Source of the DNA: Sciurus carolinensis
Lineage: Eukaryota; Chordata; Mammalia; Rodentia; Sciuridae
NCBI RefSeq assembly: GCF_902686445.1
Contig: NC_062219.1
Span: 150,394,057 to 150,458,056 of the forward strand
DNA: 64,000 nucleotides
Reading direction: 5' to 3'
A program made the position numbers and the translations under genes. Shown piece by piece: positions 22,440 through 34,612 of the stretch. The first letter of the stretch is position 1, and the number at the start of each line of letters is the position of its first letter. The notes beneath the pieces are model-generated. The model did no database searches. It was not told the DNA's origin and was given only the letters and a program-made list of their open reading frames with translations.

Positions 22440-24545
22440 GTTTCTAGAATTGTGTGTGACTTAGTCTACTTATTGAATCAGTCAGTTGTTTAAGTATTAC
22501 ATCACTTTACATACCTGCTTCTTCAGCTTTGTGAAGTTTATAGATACTTAACTAATAGATGTTACCAGATTTAACCCCTCAGATTATATTTACATGGCTT
22601 ATTTTTCTTTTGCTGCTTTTCTGTTTTCTTTTCGCTTGAAGGTAAATGTCACATTTCAGAGCCTTTACATCCCATCTCTAGACTCCATGGAAAAGAAAAA
22701 ATAGTTAAATGAAATCCATCAGCCTCTGAAGTCTGAGTGGAATACTCAGATTTCTCCTGCTTTCCGCAATTTTTTGATGATTTGAAAAACAGAGCCAGTG
22801 GGGTTTCCGGGAGTCTTTGAAGAGAAAGGGAGGTTGCCCATCAGCTGATGGGGGAGGCCACCGCTCTTCTCTGTGGGACTGTTGGACCAGGAAAGAGCGG
22901 TACTGATGGGGAGTTTTGATAAGCAGAGTGCTTTTGAGTCATCCCTTGCTGGAAAGTGTGATTGTCTGGTATCTCTCAGCATGGAGTAAGACTTATCTTT
23001 AACATGAGTAACTGTTGTGTTGACACATAACTGCTTAGACCATGAACTTCCTCTTCTGTCTTGTTTATAGTATGTGTGTGTAACAGTGGTGTGTTTTTAC
23101 ATCCTACATCAGATAATCTATTGTCTCATAATCTTGTGGGTTAATAGTTATTGGCAGGGTGCTTTTCCTTTTAGCAAGTGACTTGGAGTGCTGCGTTCAG
23201 TACTTCACACCCCGTATCGCAGAAAGTGCGCATTCCAAACCCACTGCTTTATTTAGTCTAGCCAAAGCTTTTATCGACATGAATTTGGAATGTTTCTTTT
23301 AGTAGAGAGAAATAGACCCTTGGTTGATTTATTGACTCCTCCCTACATTTTTTCCCTGATTTAATATCCGTCTTCTTACCCTGTGTGTTCACACTCGGCT
23401 AGTTTTGGAAGAGAAACAGGAGACGCACTGAGTCTCACTGCCAGTCAGAGGAAGGTCTCTGCGGCATGATTACTTGAAGGATTTTTCAGAAGGGGCAAGA
23501 ATTTGACCAGAAACCTAATTTATGCACCTGGTATTCTTGCTGATGTTCTTAACTGGTGTCTGTTTTTCCATGTGTCAGTTAATGAGGATATTAAACATAG
23601 GTGATTTATCTAGCAACTACTGCAAATTATTAGGCGTACAAATTAGTATTTTTTCAACATTGTGTTTCCGAGTGCAACTCCATATAAATTTTTTAGAGAT
23701 TTTCTTCATTATACTTGAAAATTTAATTGATAGACACTCAACTGACCAAATTGTTATATTGTGTACATGTAAGAATAGGTAACAAAAAACCATACCCACT
23801 CTGTTCAACTGTATCATACTAATAAAGGGGGCAAGAAAAGGAAATAAAATTCGAAAAAATCATAAATTGTGAAAATTATAGGATTCAAATTCACAAATAG
23901 TTTTATTATAACACACATACAAAGGGAAATATAAAACTATAGAATCGTTGCCTAAGGAGTGAAAGTATTTTCTTCATTCCCCCACAGCTATGCTCACCTC
24001 TAACTGAAATTAACATGTGATGTGTTAACTTTATGACTTTTTGTGGACACAGTCATGTATTGTATTTATGATGGGAGAAAAAAGGAAACAGTTTGTATAA
24101 ACCAGTTAGAGAATTTTTCTGAAGACATCCACTTTAGCTCTGATTTTCTTCAGCACTGTCCTCTGGGCAACAGAGGTATACTGTGTTTTTTTTTTGTTTC
24201 TGTAGATATTAGTTATTAGTTAATGTTTTCATGTCTAAGTGAGTTGGGCCAGTTAAGGTGAGTGATTCAGATAGGCCAGAAGTTAGCAGCGATGTTGTAC
24301 TACTTGAGACTATTGAAATACCCTTAAGTGACATTAGTGACAACCTTGAGATGACAGGTTTCCTGTTTACTTCTACAATATGTTGTATGGATTGTCTGGT
24401 GTATAAGCTATGTCGTATGATAGTTTCCTTTCGTTCTCTAAATTTGGGAAATGCAAGTTCATGATAAGGATGGACCTACCCTTTCCATTACAGGAGACAT
24501 CAGTCTGCTGGCTCATATTTCAAAAACAGAGTTGGTAGCGCTCTT
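22440..24545. other. Intron DNA just downstream of the exon
   Basis: Unique AT-rich sequence, nothing named. Open frames at 22746-22982 (-) and 23522-23782 (+) have no recognised domain; the second is opposed by a frame on the other strand. Confidence 0.45.
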
Positions 24546-24630
24546 TTCTTTCTTTCTTTCTTTGTTTTTGGTGGTGAGTAGTCAAACCCAGGGTGTTGCA
24601 AGTGCTCTACCATGAAGCCACATCCCAAGT
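24546..24630 (-). repeat. ID SINE fragment, antisense, with TTTC tract
   Basis: A (TTTC)n run at about 24546-24563 is followed by GTCAAACCCAGGGTGTTGCA and AGTGCTCTACCATGAAGCCA, the reverse complement of a diverged ID. The pyrimidine run is probably its expanded tail. Confidence 0.75.
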
Positions 24631-25545
24631 CTGGGAGAGTTACTTTTTTCTGCAAAAGACATTGAAATTTTAATCATCTCACAGTATTCCTAGGTTTGAG
24701 CTTTAGAATTGTGCAGGATAGGTAATTATGAAGGTAAATATGAGAAATAACCCATTTTCTTGTTTCTGTGTCTTTTACCTATTTAGTTTTTAGTAATCCA
24801 GGTGTTATCAATAGAAACCCCTTCAATAATGTATTCTACCATGATTAGATTGCCTGTCCTTTAATGAATAGCAACATGACTCCATGAAAGTTACTCAGGA
24901 ATGAAAAGTCTCAGTATGTTGTCAGCAAATTTTAGAACTATGTTTAGGGCCTCACTGTCAGTAATAGTTAGATTTCCCATCCATAAAGTGGCATATTCTT
25001 TCTTTGCTAAAATTTTAAAATAGCTCCTGTGTGTCAAGAATACTCATTGACCTTTTTTAAAACTTTAAAGGTGTGTTGAATGTGGATTAGAACCCAGGTT
25101 TCCTGTCATCATAGAATGTGCATTAAAATTAAAATTTCATTTGGAGTAGCATATTTGTAACAACTTTTTAGTAAAATTTATTTCGTAGTATAAGGAGTGA
25201 AGAGACTCATAGCTAATCCCAAGGCAGGTGAGCATCCAGAAGAGTAGGAAATAATCACAAAAACATTCTGAATGTGACATGGCTTCTGAGAGTACTAAAT
25301 CATGCCGATTGTACATCCAGTTGTCAAAAAATGAAAAAGAGCTCAAGAAAGTCGAATGGTTAGCATTAAAGTAAAACAAATTTCTGAATTTGTTTCTCAT
25401 ATACTGTATATTTATATATTATATATATTTATGTATATATTTAGTTGGCTCTGTGTGTTTGTGTGTTTGTTTCATTGGGTTTCTAGCCTTTCCCCCCCTT
25501 TTTCTCAATACAGTCCCCTTGGAATTCCTTCCCTTTTTTTCCTTT
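24631..25545. other. Unassigned AT-rich intron DNA
   Basis: No gene or named repeat. An alternating AT run lies at about 25398-25440. Confidence 0.4.
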
Positions 25546-25665
25546 GTTCTCTTCAGGTATACATGACAGTAGAGTGCATTTTAACATACCACACATACCT
25601 TGAGTGTAACTCATTCTAGTTAGGATTGCATCCCCCTGGTTGTGCGTGATGTGTAGTTAACTGTG
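25546..25665 (-). repeat. L1 3' UTR fragment, antisense
   Basis: GTATACATGACAGTAGAGTG, then a TTTTAACATACCACACATAC block and GTTGTGCGTGATGTGTAG, match the reverse complement of the L1 3' end also seen at the start of the long L1 near 27918-28060 (ATACATGATAGTAGAATAT, GGTTGTATGTGATGTAGAAT). It is a separate, 5'-truncated insertion. Confidence 0.75.
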
Positions 25666-27224
25666 CTGAATTCTCATGTAAGGACAGGAAAGACAGGAGA
25701 CTGGATCTGAGGGGACTTCCTCTTGGAATTTCAACACTACTTTCTCCTCAGTGTGCTTTTCACGTTTCTGGCCAGACCTGCATCTGAGTGCAAAATGCAC
25801 CAGGTAACTCGTGGGTATCATCTTGTTCTCACCCACTGGTTGGGATCCTCCTCCTTCCCGCCTCCCCTCTGCTGCACAGGTTTTAAAACATTCCTAGCCT
25901 TAACCGTGTTCTGGGGACTGAGGTTGCAGGGTGTGACATGGCTGCATTTCAGATATCTAGAAACACATGTCACACAGTGAGCAGGACTTGGTTGGGGCCA
26001 GAATGAATTTACAAGCTGGTGTTTTCTAGGATATTTGTATTGATTTTTCTCCAGCAGCTAATCAATCAGTTTCAGTTGTGGAAGTGGCAGAGCAAACCTC
26101 GCCACGTGCACTGGGCGAGTGGCGGGGAAACGGCACCTCTCACTGCTGTCCTGGAAGCAGGAGGGGAGATGATGGATGGCTGTTTCCAGAGCTCTTCTGA
26201 GCGTCTCCAGAGCCCATTTGCGTGTTGCTGCTTTTTTCTCTCTAGTAATCTGAATCCTCTGCAGGATAACTGGCATAAACCAGTTATGCCAAGGTAATAT
26301 GAATTAAGATGAAATGTTCAGAATAGGAAAAAAATATCCTGATGCCCACCAATTTTACCATTAATGTTGGAATTTTAAAAAAATGGAACTCTCTCTTCTA
26401 AGACTTGCAAAGAGTACTGTCCATGGTATGTAAGATGAATCACAAAATGCAGCTGGAAGACATTGCTCCTTGTCCTTGTAGATAAGGAAGGATGTTAGCG
26501 GTACTTGGTTTTCCCTGGGTAAAGCTGCTGTGGGTTGGATTGTGTGGTGTGCGCCACGCCCTGTTTGAGAGGTCACCTGTAGTCATTGCTGTGTGATGAT
26601 TTTGATTCAAGACCAGAGAGCCCCATAATTGCCTCCTATGAGTGTATATGGCAGGTAAATTAAATGTCTCTTTAATTCCTTTATCTTTTCATTTGGACTG
26701 TGTTCAAATAAAATTGAGAAATCCATTTCTTCTATAGGATTAATGATGTTAATTTACACATCTGTTATACCTTGTCAACTTCCAAAACGGATTTTGGGCA
26801 GCTTATATTAAATGATTGTATGTAATAGACCATGAAAATAAGAGCTGTATAAAATGCTGTTCTGTGTTTTGAAAAGGGAAGATAATTTTACTTACTGGTG
26901 AATCCTGGTTCTACAGAAGAATGGAGAAATAGCATGATTTACATAATTTGATATGAGCATGTGAAAGGAAATAGAGGTTCCTGTTAGAAGCCTGCCTCTC
27001 TCTAGGCTTTGAATATGGGGAGGAATGTTTTCACACGCCTTTTTCTGAGAGACATTGAATAATACATTAGAAATGCTTTTAACTGGTAACATGTTGAAAC
27101 TCTGGATGTATTCTCTATGTGGCTTTTTCTTCTGTTGATTCTTACAAAATTCAAAATGTAATATAAAAATCTAAGTTTTAAAAGCTATTCCATACCAAAA
27201 CATGACTTCAAGTAGTCATTTGTA
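25666..27224. other. Unassigned intron DNA
   Basis: No gene found. Two overlapping inverted repeats lie at 26266-26291. Open frames at 26019-26297 (+) and 26058-26276 (-) occupy the same bases and show no domain. Confidence 0.4.
26266..26291. repeat. Overlapping inverted repeats
   Basis: ATAACTGG pairs with CCAGTTAT (loop CATAAA), and TGGCATA pairs with TATGCCA (loop AACCAGT). The two hairpins are mutually exclusive. Confidence 0.85.
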
Positions 27225-27426
27225 GCCGGGCATGGTGGGGCACACCTTTAATCCCAGTGACTCGGGAGTCTGAGGCAGGAGGTTCACAACATCAGTCTCA
27301 ACAACTTAGTGAGGCCCTAAGCAATTTAATGAGAACTGTCTCAAAAAATAAAAAAGGGCTAATGATGTGGCTCAGGGGTTAAGCACCCCTGAATTCAAAC
27401 CCTGGTAAGAAAGATAAATTAAAAAA
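27225..27426 (+). mobile_element. B1-ID composite SINE
   Basis: GCCGGGCATGGTGGGGCACA and CTTTAATCCCAGTGACTCGG start the 7SL-like half. AAAGGGCTAATGATGTGGCT and CACCCCTGAATTCAAACCCT form the ID half before an A-rich tail. It is complete, with moderate divergence. Confidence 0.93.
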
Positions 27427-27890
27427 TGAGTACATTTTTATGGGAGAGCTAAGCGAATATAATGTACATGGTACTTGTAACTTGCTGGGGGTGCAATGCT
27501 AAAGTAGCTGTTTATCAGATAGTTTAAGCAGAGATGAAATCCTTTTGATTTCAGTGAATGTGTAGGCTCTCCATGGCAAAACACAGTATCATTACTTGAT
27601 AGTATCATTACCTATTCAGATTTCTGAGCTGCTGTCAGTGGTATTCAGTTTTTCTTAACCTTTTTTTCAATTGATACTTAAAAAGTCGAGCCACCGGAGA
27701 AGAGGTGAGTCCTCATTGAGGCCTTTTCTGGGAACCCTTGGGATCCAGCTGGAATCTGCTGGCCTAACTCAGTGTTTCTCAGGTAGTTCTTAACTCACAG
27801 ATCCAAGGGTAGTAGATAATCTTTTAAAAAAGGCCAGATGATAAATATTTAGACTTTGTGGGCTACATATTCTCTGTCATAACTACTCAT
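27427..27890. other. Unassigned intron DNA
   Basis: Short unique stretch between the SINE and the long L1, with nothing recognised. Confidence 0.4.
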
Positions 27891-27948
27891 TTTTAAAAAA
27901 TATTTTTATTTATTCTTATTAGTTATACATGATAGTAGAATATATTTG

Positions 27949-28014
27949 TGTGTGCATGTGTGTGCATGTGTGTATAGAGTGTGTATATACACATACGCAC
28001 ACACACATAAAGAG
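27949..28014. repeat. TG/CA-rich tract in the L1 3' UTR
   Basis: Imperfect TGTG runs, then ACACAC runs, lie within the L1 3' UTR. Confidence 0.75.
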
Positions 28015-29662
28015 TACAACTTCTCACTCTTCTGGTTGTATGTGATGTAGAATTACATTGGTCGTGTAATCATAAATGTACATAGGAGAGTAATGTCTGA
28101 TTGATTCTACTATATTTCCTAATCCCATTCCCCCTCCCTTCCCTTCATTCCCCTTTGTCTGATCCTGAGTACTTCTGTCCTTCCCTACCCCATCCCCTTA
28201 TTGTGAGTTAGCATCTGCATATCAGAGAAAACATTCGGCCTTTGGTTTTTTTGGGATTGTCTTATTTCACCTGGTATGATATTCTACAGTTCCATCCATT
28301 TACTGGCAAATGCCATAATTTCATTCTTCTTATGACTGAGTAATGGCCCATTGTGTATATACACCACATTTTTTTTTATCCATTCTTCTGTTGAAGGACA
28401 CGTAGATTGATTCTATAGTTTAGCTATTGTGAATTGAGCTGCTATAAACATTGTTATGGCTGTTTCACTATAGTATGCTCATTTTAAGTCCTTTGGGTAT
28501 AGACCAAGGAGTGGGATAACTGAGTCCAATGGTTGTTCCATTTCCAGTTTTCTTAGGAATCTCCACACTGCTTTCCAGAGTGATTGCACCGGTTTGCAGT
28601 CCCACCAGCAATGTCTGAGTATACCCCCCCCATATCCTTGCCAACATTTATTGCTGCTTGTATTCTTAATAATTGCCATTCTAACTGGTGTGAAATGAAA
28701 TCTCAGCGTAGCTTTGATTTGCATTTCTCTAATGGCTAGAGATGTTGAATGTTAGTTCATATATTTGTTGACTGATCATATTTCTTTTTGTGAAGTGTCT
28801 GTTCAGTTCCTTTGCCCATTTATTGATTGGGCTATTTGTTGGTTTAGAGTTAAGTTTTTTGAGTTCTTTATATATCCTGGAGATGAATGCTTTGAGGTGC
28901 AGATGGAAAAGATTTTCTCCATTGCTGTAGGCTCTCTCTTCAGGTTCTTGATTGTTTTCATTGCTGTGAAGAAGTTTTTAGTTTGATTCCATCCTGTTTG
29001 TTGATTGTTGATTTTCCTTCTTGTGCTTTAGGAGTCTTGTTAAGGCAGACAGTTCCTAAGCTGACATGATGGAGAGTTGGGCCTACTTTCTCTTCTAGTA
29101 GGCACAGGGTCTTTTGTCTAGTGCAGAAGTCCTTGATCCACTTTGAGTTGAGTTTTGTGCAGGGTGAGAACTAGGGGTTTAATTTCATTTTGATAATATG
29201 GAATTTGAGTTCTTCTAACACCATTTGTTGAAAAGGCTATCTTTTCTCCGGTGTGTTTTTGGCGTCTTTGTCTTTGAGGATTTGTCTCTGTGTTTTCTGT
29301 TCTGTATCATTGGTCTACTTGTCTATTTTGTGCCAATACCATGCCACTGATGTTACTATTGCTCTGTAGTATAATTTAAGGTCTGGTATTGTGATGCCTC
29401 CTTCATTTTCTAAGGATTGTTTTGGCTACTCTGGGTCTCTTATTTTTCCAAAGGAATTTCAGAATGGCTTTCACTATTTCTATGAAGAATGTCACTGGAA
29501 TTTTAATAGGAATTCATTAAATCTGTATTGTGTTTTTGGTAGTATGGCCATTTTGACTATGTTAATTCCTATCCAAGAGCATGGGAGATCTTTCCATCTT
29601 CTAAGGTCTTCTTCAATTTCTTTCTTTAGTGTTCTATAGTTTCCATTGTAGAGGTCTTTCAC

Positions 29663-30079
29663 CTATTTTTTTAGATTGATTCCAAAATATTTTCTTTGAG
29701 CTATTTTATATCCTACTTTGCTGAATTCATTTATTAGTTTTAGAAATTTTCTGGTGGAATTTTTTGAATCTTCTAAATATAGAATCATGTTGTCAGCAAA
29801 TAGGGATAGTTTGAAGTCTTCTTTTCCTATGTGTGTCCGTTTAATTTGTCTCCTAATTTCTCTGGCTAGAGTTTCCAGGACTGTGTTGAATAGAAATGGT
29901 GAAAGAGGGCATCCTTGCGTTCCAGTTTTTGGAGGGAATGCTTTCAATTTTTCTGCATTTTGAATGATGCTGGTCTTGGCTTTAGCATACATAGCTTTTA
30001 CGATGTTGAGCTGTGTTCCTACTATCCCTAGTTTTGAACATTCAGAGGCGCTGTATTTTGTCAAATGCTTTTGCTGCAT
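29663..30079 (-). pseudogene. L1 ORF2 reverse-transcriptase fragment
   Basis: A 138-residue open piece of the reverse transcriptase within the L1. It contains the [14 protein letters not shown] block (residues about 56-69) and [11 protein letters not shown] (residues 94-104). Active L1 enzymes have FADD at this site; here the second Asp codon is AAC (Asn) at 29789-29791. Frames before and after are broken, so it is a remnant and not a gene. Confidence 0.9.
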
Positions 30080-31143
30080 CTATTGAGATAATCCTATGAT
30101 TCTTGTCTTTAAGTCTGTTGATTTGATGAATTACATTTATTGATTTCCATGTTAGATCAACCTTTAATTGTGGAATGAACCCTACTTAATTGAGGTGCAC
30201 TGTCTTTTAAAATATGTTTTAATATTCAATTTGCCAGACTTTTATTGAGAATATTTGCATCTGTGTTCATCAGGGATATTTGTCTGAGACTTTCTTTCCT
30301 TGAGGTGTCTTTTTCTGATTTAGTATCAGGGTTATACTCGCTTCTAAGGATGAGTTTGGAAGGGTTCCCTCATTTTCTGTTTCATGGAACAAATTGTAGA
30401 GGATTGGTGTTCTTCCTTAAAGGTCTGGTAGGACTCAGCTGAGAATTTGTCTGGTCCTGGGCTTTGCTTTGTTAGTAGGCTTTTGATGGTGACTAAAATT
30501 TCATTGCTTGAAATTGATTTGTTTAAATTTTCTATGTCCTCCTGATTCCATTTGGGTAGGTCATATGTTTCTAGAAATTTGTCGATGTCGTCAAGATTTT
30601 CTATTTTACTTGGGTATGCATTTTTAAAATAGGTTCTGATTGTCATCTGTATTTCATTGGTGTCTGTTGTATTATTTCCTTTTTCATCATGAATTTTAGT
30701 AATTTGAGTTTTCTTTTTCTTTATTAACTTGGGTAAGTGTTTATCAGTTTTATTGATTTTTTTTCCAAAGAACCAACTTTTTTTTTGTTAAATTTTTGGA
30801 TTAATATTGTTTTAATTTCATTGATTTCAGCTCTGATTTTAATAATTTCCTCTCTTCTGCTTTTGTTGTTGATTTGTTCTTTTTCTAGGGCTTTGAGTAC
30901 AATATTATTTATTTGTTGACTTTGCAATGAACATTCCTCTTAGCACTGCCTTCATAGTGTTCCAGAGATTTTGATGTTGTATTGCATTCTCAGATACCTC
31001 TAAGTATTTTTAAATTTCATCCCTGATTTCTTCTGCTATTCATACATCATTCAATTGCATATTATTTAGTCTCCAGGTGTTGGAGTGACTTTTGTCTTTT
31101 ATTTTATCCTTAATTTCTAATTTCATTCCATTATGAATGTATT

Positions 31144-31168
31144 ATCTCTTTTTTTTTTTTTTTTTTTG
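31144..31168. repeat. Poly-T tract inside L1 ORF2
   Basis: A run of about 20 T bases within the endonuclease part of ORF2 (A run on the coding strand). It is a likely frameshift site. Confidence 0.8.
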
Positions 31169-31941
31169 TATTTGGCAAGAGTTGCTTTGTGGCCTAAGAT
31201 ATGGTGTATTTTAGAGAAGGATTCTCTTTGCTGAGAAGAAAGCATAATTAGTCTTCGATGAACGAAATATTCTATATATGTCGGTTAAGTCTAGATCATT
31301 AATTGTATTTTTTAGTTCTATAGCTTCTTTAGTTTCTGTTTGGAAGATCTATCCAGTGAGAGAGGTGTATCAGTCATCTAGTATTACCATATCATGGTCT
31401 GCTTCTTGAAATTGGGAAGGCTTTGTTGGATGTATGTAGATGCTGCATTGTTGTGGGGCATCAATACGTACGATTGTTATGTCTTGTCAATGTAAATTCC
31501 CTTAAGCAGTATGAAATGTCTTTCTCTGTCCCTTCTGATTGACTTTGGCTTGAAGTCCACTTAATCTGATGTGAAGGTAGAATCCCTTGCTCCTTTACGT
31601 GTTCCATACGAGTGAGATGTTTTTTTCCCATTCTTTCACCTTCAGTCTATAGATGTCTTTGCCTATGAGAAGACATTGGCAGAGACATCCACCTAGACAT
31701 ATCTCTTGGAGACAGCATATTGTTGGGTCTTGTTTTTTAATCCAATCTGCCAATCTGTCTTTTGATTGGTGAGTTTCAGCCTTTTACATTCAGTCATTAT
31801 TGAAGTATGATTTTGTTTTCTGTCATTTTCATTTAATTCTGGTTTTTATTTGATTTAGTTTCTTCTGTGATTGACTATTCCTTTTGTGTAGTCCCTTTGC
31901 TGTTTTTCACATTTAATTTCCATTTCTTCCTCACAAAATAT

Positions 31942-32041
31942 TTTTTTTGTGTGTGTGTGTGTGTGTGTGTTGCTGGGGATCGAACTCAGGGCCTTGTGCT
32001 TGTAAGGCAAGTACTCTACCAGCTGAGCTATCTCCCCAGCC
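31942..32041 (-). mobile_element. Young ID SINE inserted in the L1, with TSD
   Basis: GCTGGGGATCGAACTCAGGG, CTTGTAAGGCAAGTACTCTA and CAGCTGAGCTATCTCCCCAG form an ID in reverse complement, with a (GT)n-modified tail at 31949-31970. CACAAAATAT flanks it exactly at 31932-31941 and 32042-32051. The insertion post-dates the L1. Confidence 0.95.
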
Positions 32042-34612
32042 CACAAAATATCTTGAGTATGTTTTGTATACAGACTTTTTAGTTGTGAATTCTTTTAACT
32101 TGTGCTTACCATGGAAGGTTTTTCTTTATCAATTCTGAAGCTTAATTTTGCTTCCATGTATTCTTGCCTGGCATCCATTTTCTTTCAGATCTTGGTATAT
32201 TTTATCCAAGACCTCCTAGCATTGAGGATGTGGGTTGACAGATCAGCTGAGATCCAGAGTGGTTTTCTTCTGTTTTACCTGTTGTCTTTCTCTATCCTTA
32301 TTCTGTTAGGCATTTTCATAATAGTGCATCTTGGTGTGGTTCTGTTGTAATTTTGTATATTTGAGGTCCTGTAAGCCTTCTGTATTTGATTTTCTATTTC
32401 ATTCTTTAGGTTTGGGAATTTTTCTATTATTTCATTGAAAATATTGAGCATTTCTTTGGTTTATATCTCTGAGCCTTCATCTATCCCAATAAATCTTAAA
32501 TTTGTTTTTTTCATCTTATCCCATGTTTTTTGGAAGTTCCACTCATGGTCTCTTAACATCTTTTCTCCATGGTCAACTTTGTTTTCAAGATTATATATTT
32601 TTTCTTCATTGCCTGAAACTCTGTCTTCCAAGTGACCTAGTCTGTTGGTGATGTTTTCAATTGAATTTTTAATTAGACTTATTGATTCCTTCATTTTTAG
32701 TATTTCTCCTTTTTTTCCCCCATAATCTCTCTCTATAGAAGTGACCTATCACCTGCTGTATTTTCTCTGATTTCATTTCTTATACTGTCCTACTTCCTAG
32801 TTTATTTACAGTCTAAACTCCTTCTCTGATATTTCTTCCACTGTGGTGTCAGTGAATTCTGTTATTGGAGTATCTTTGTTCCTTTGGGGCAGTTGTTCCC
32901 TTTTTCATGTTGTTTGTGTCTCTACCCATTTGACATTTTGGATCTGAGGGTAGAGTTTCTATCCTATGGACTTACAGTGTCCCTGAAGTTTTCCAGTACT
33001 CCACTGTTTAGGGGAAGATAAGAAGTAACAACAAACTATGCAAACAATATACAGCATTAAACCAAGTAGTTCCTACGATGGTGTGTACAATGTTAATTAT
33101 CACAATAAACAGAAATGGCATGATCAGTTATTGCCTACAGTAAAAACAGTAAGTTTGCAAAAGTGGACAGGGAGAGAACAGAGAACAGATGTGATGATTA
33201 TGAGGGAGAAGGAGAGAGGATAGGAGTAAAAATTTAAAGGAAGAGTGAAAGAACAATAGAGATTGGCTTTTCATGGAAGAAAAGAGAAAGAGAATCAAGG
33301 GAAACAGGTAAGAGAAAAAATATATATGAAATAAAATTTTTTAAGAATTTAAAGATAAAAGATCACAAAAGAAACTAAAATATACTAATCAAACCTCTAG
33401 TTCTCAAAAAACTGATCCATGAGAAATAACTGGCTTCAAAAATGCTAGAAATGAGAAAACAAAACAAAACAACCAAATATGACTGTGTATAAATGCCCGT
33501 GTACTATTACTCTCACAGAGAAAGAAAGAAAGAAGAAAAAAAAAAAGTTAAAGAATTTTTTGTGTTGAAGTTCAAAAGATAACCTTTTCTCAGCAGTTTG
33601 AGGCGGGACCTCTGGAGCACGAGGCTCCATCCTGCAGGTTGTGGGAATGAGAGAGGGGTCCCTGGGGGAATTGCCGGGGGCAGGCATTAGGCTTAGGTGG
33701 GCTTCGGGTGCTTCGCCAAACGCCAGTTGGTCTGTAGATTTTAAATCAGTGCACCTCCTGGGCCCGTGTGTCGCCCATTCACTGGAAGATTTTATCCCAG
33801 GGGTCTTCCCTGGGTTCCACTCATGCTGTTGAGGAACCAGTTCTTAGTCCTCTGCCACCTGTGGACCCCACGTTTCCTGGTCTTGGGTTCAGTCTCCAAA
33901 CTGGATCCCTTTTGCCTGCACCCTTCTGAATTCATAGTCAGGCTGGTCTCCCCCCAGCTAGTGCTGCAGGTAACTGGATTGGATGGGGAGGGGTAGAGAC
34001 AAGGGGTTTCCACGACCAGTTGTCCTCTGTGTAAACCTCTTTCCATGTGTGACTTTTTCCTGGACACTTGAGCACCCTCTCTGTTGTGCGGTGTGTGTTT
34101 ACCTGGCCTGTATTTCAGGCCAAACTCGGGTTTGCCAGGAATTGACTCCCTTAGCTGCTGGCACCTGTGCCACAGCTGCCAAGTGGTTCCTTCCTTTGTC
34201 CTATGCACACCACCTGGAGAGAGGGTGGCTTCTTTCCTGCACAAGTATATTGTGCAGTGCACCTTTCAGTGTAGTCGGGCAGTGTCCTCGACCTCTGAGC
34301 ACTTTGTACCCAGATAGCCTCAGGCCTCTTAAAAATGTGGGTTCCTTTAATACCCATATCCCTCTGCTTGGCTTGCGGAGGGACTGCTCTGGCTGGTGCT
34401 CCCAGCCTACCTCAGCAGTGGCTGTGTTGTTGGCGATTTCTTCCTTATTTTATTATATCCCCGATTTGCTTTGAATGTCCAGTTTTAAATTCCAGGGAAA
34501 CAGCCCCCCTGCTTTTTGTTCACCCACCTTGCTGAGCAGCTACCTGTCTGCTTTCTTGGTTTCATGCCATGGAGCAGCCTGGAATACAACCTCCTCTATT
34601 TTACCTTCTTGA

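Larger units (their letters stand above)
27891..34612 (-). mobile_element. Near full-length L1 LINE, antisense, inactive
   Basis: About 6.7 kb on the - strand. From low to high coordinates it holds the 3' UTR (27891 to about 28330), the ORF2 region (about 28330-31840), the ORF1 region (about 32050-32930) and a GC-richer 5' UTR (about 32930-34612). ORF2 is recognised by a C-terminal piece at 28479-28724 ([33 protein letters not shown]), a reverse-transcriptase piece at 29663-30079 ([18 protein letters not shown]), and a piece at 30344-30646 (KQSPGPDKFSAESYQ). ORF1 is recognised by HEWNFQKTWDKMKKTNLRFI at 32461-32694. Stops and frameshifts break every frame, and the catalytic FADD reads FADN. 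A younger ID lies inside at 31942. The 5' boundary is approximate and no target duplication was found. Confidence 0.93.

Noticed and set aside
29663..30646. A functional reverse transcriptase gene or new retroelement system
   Set aside because: The pieces fit degraded L1 ORF2 in order, with stops between them and Asn in the catalytic pair.
33792..34474. Frames of 156 and 163 residues
   Set aside because: They lie in the L1 5' UTR, whose GC content creates chance frames on both strands.
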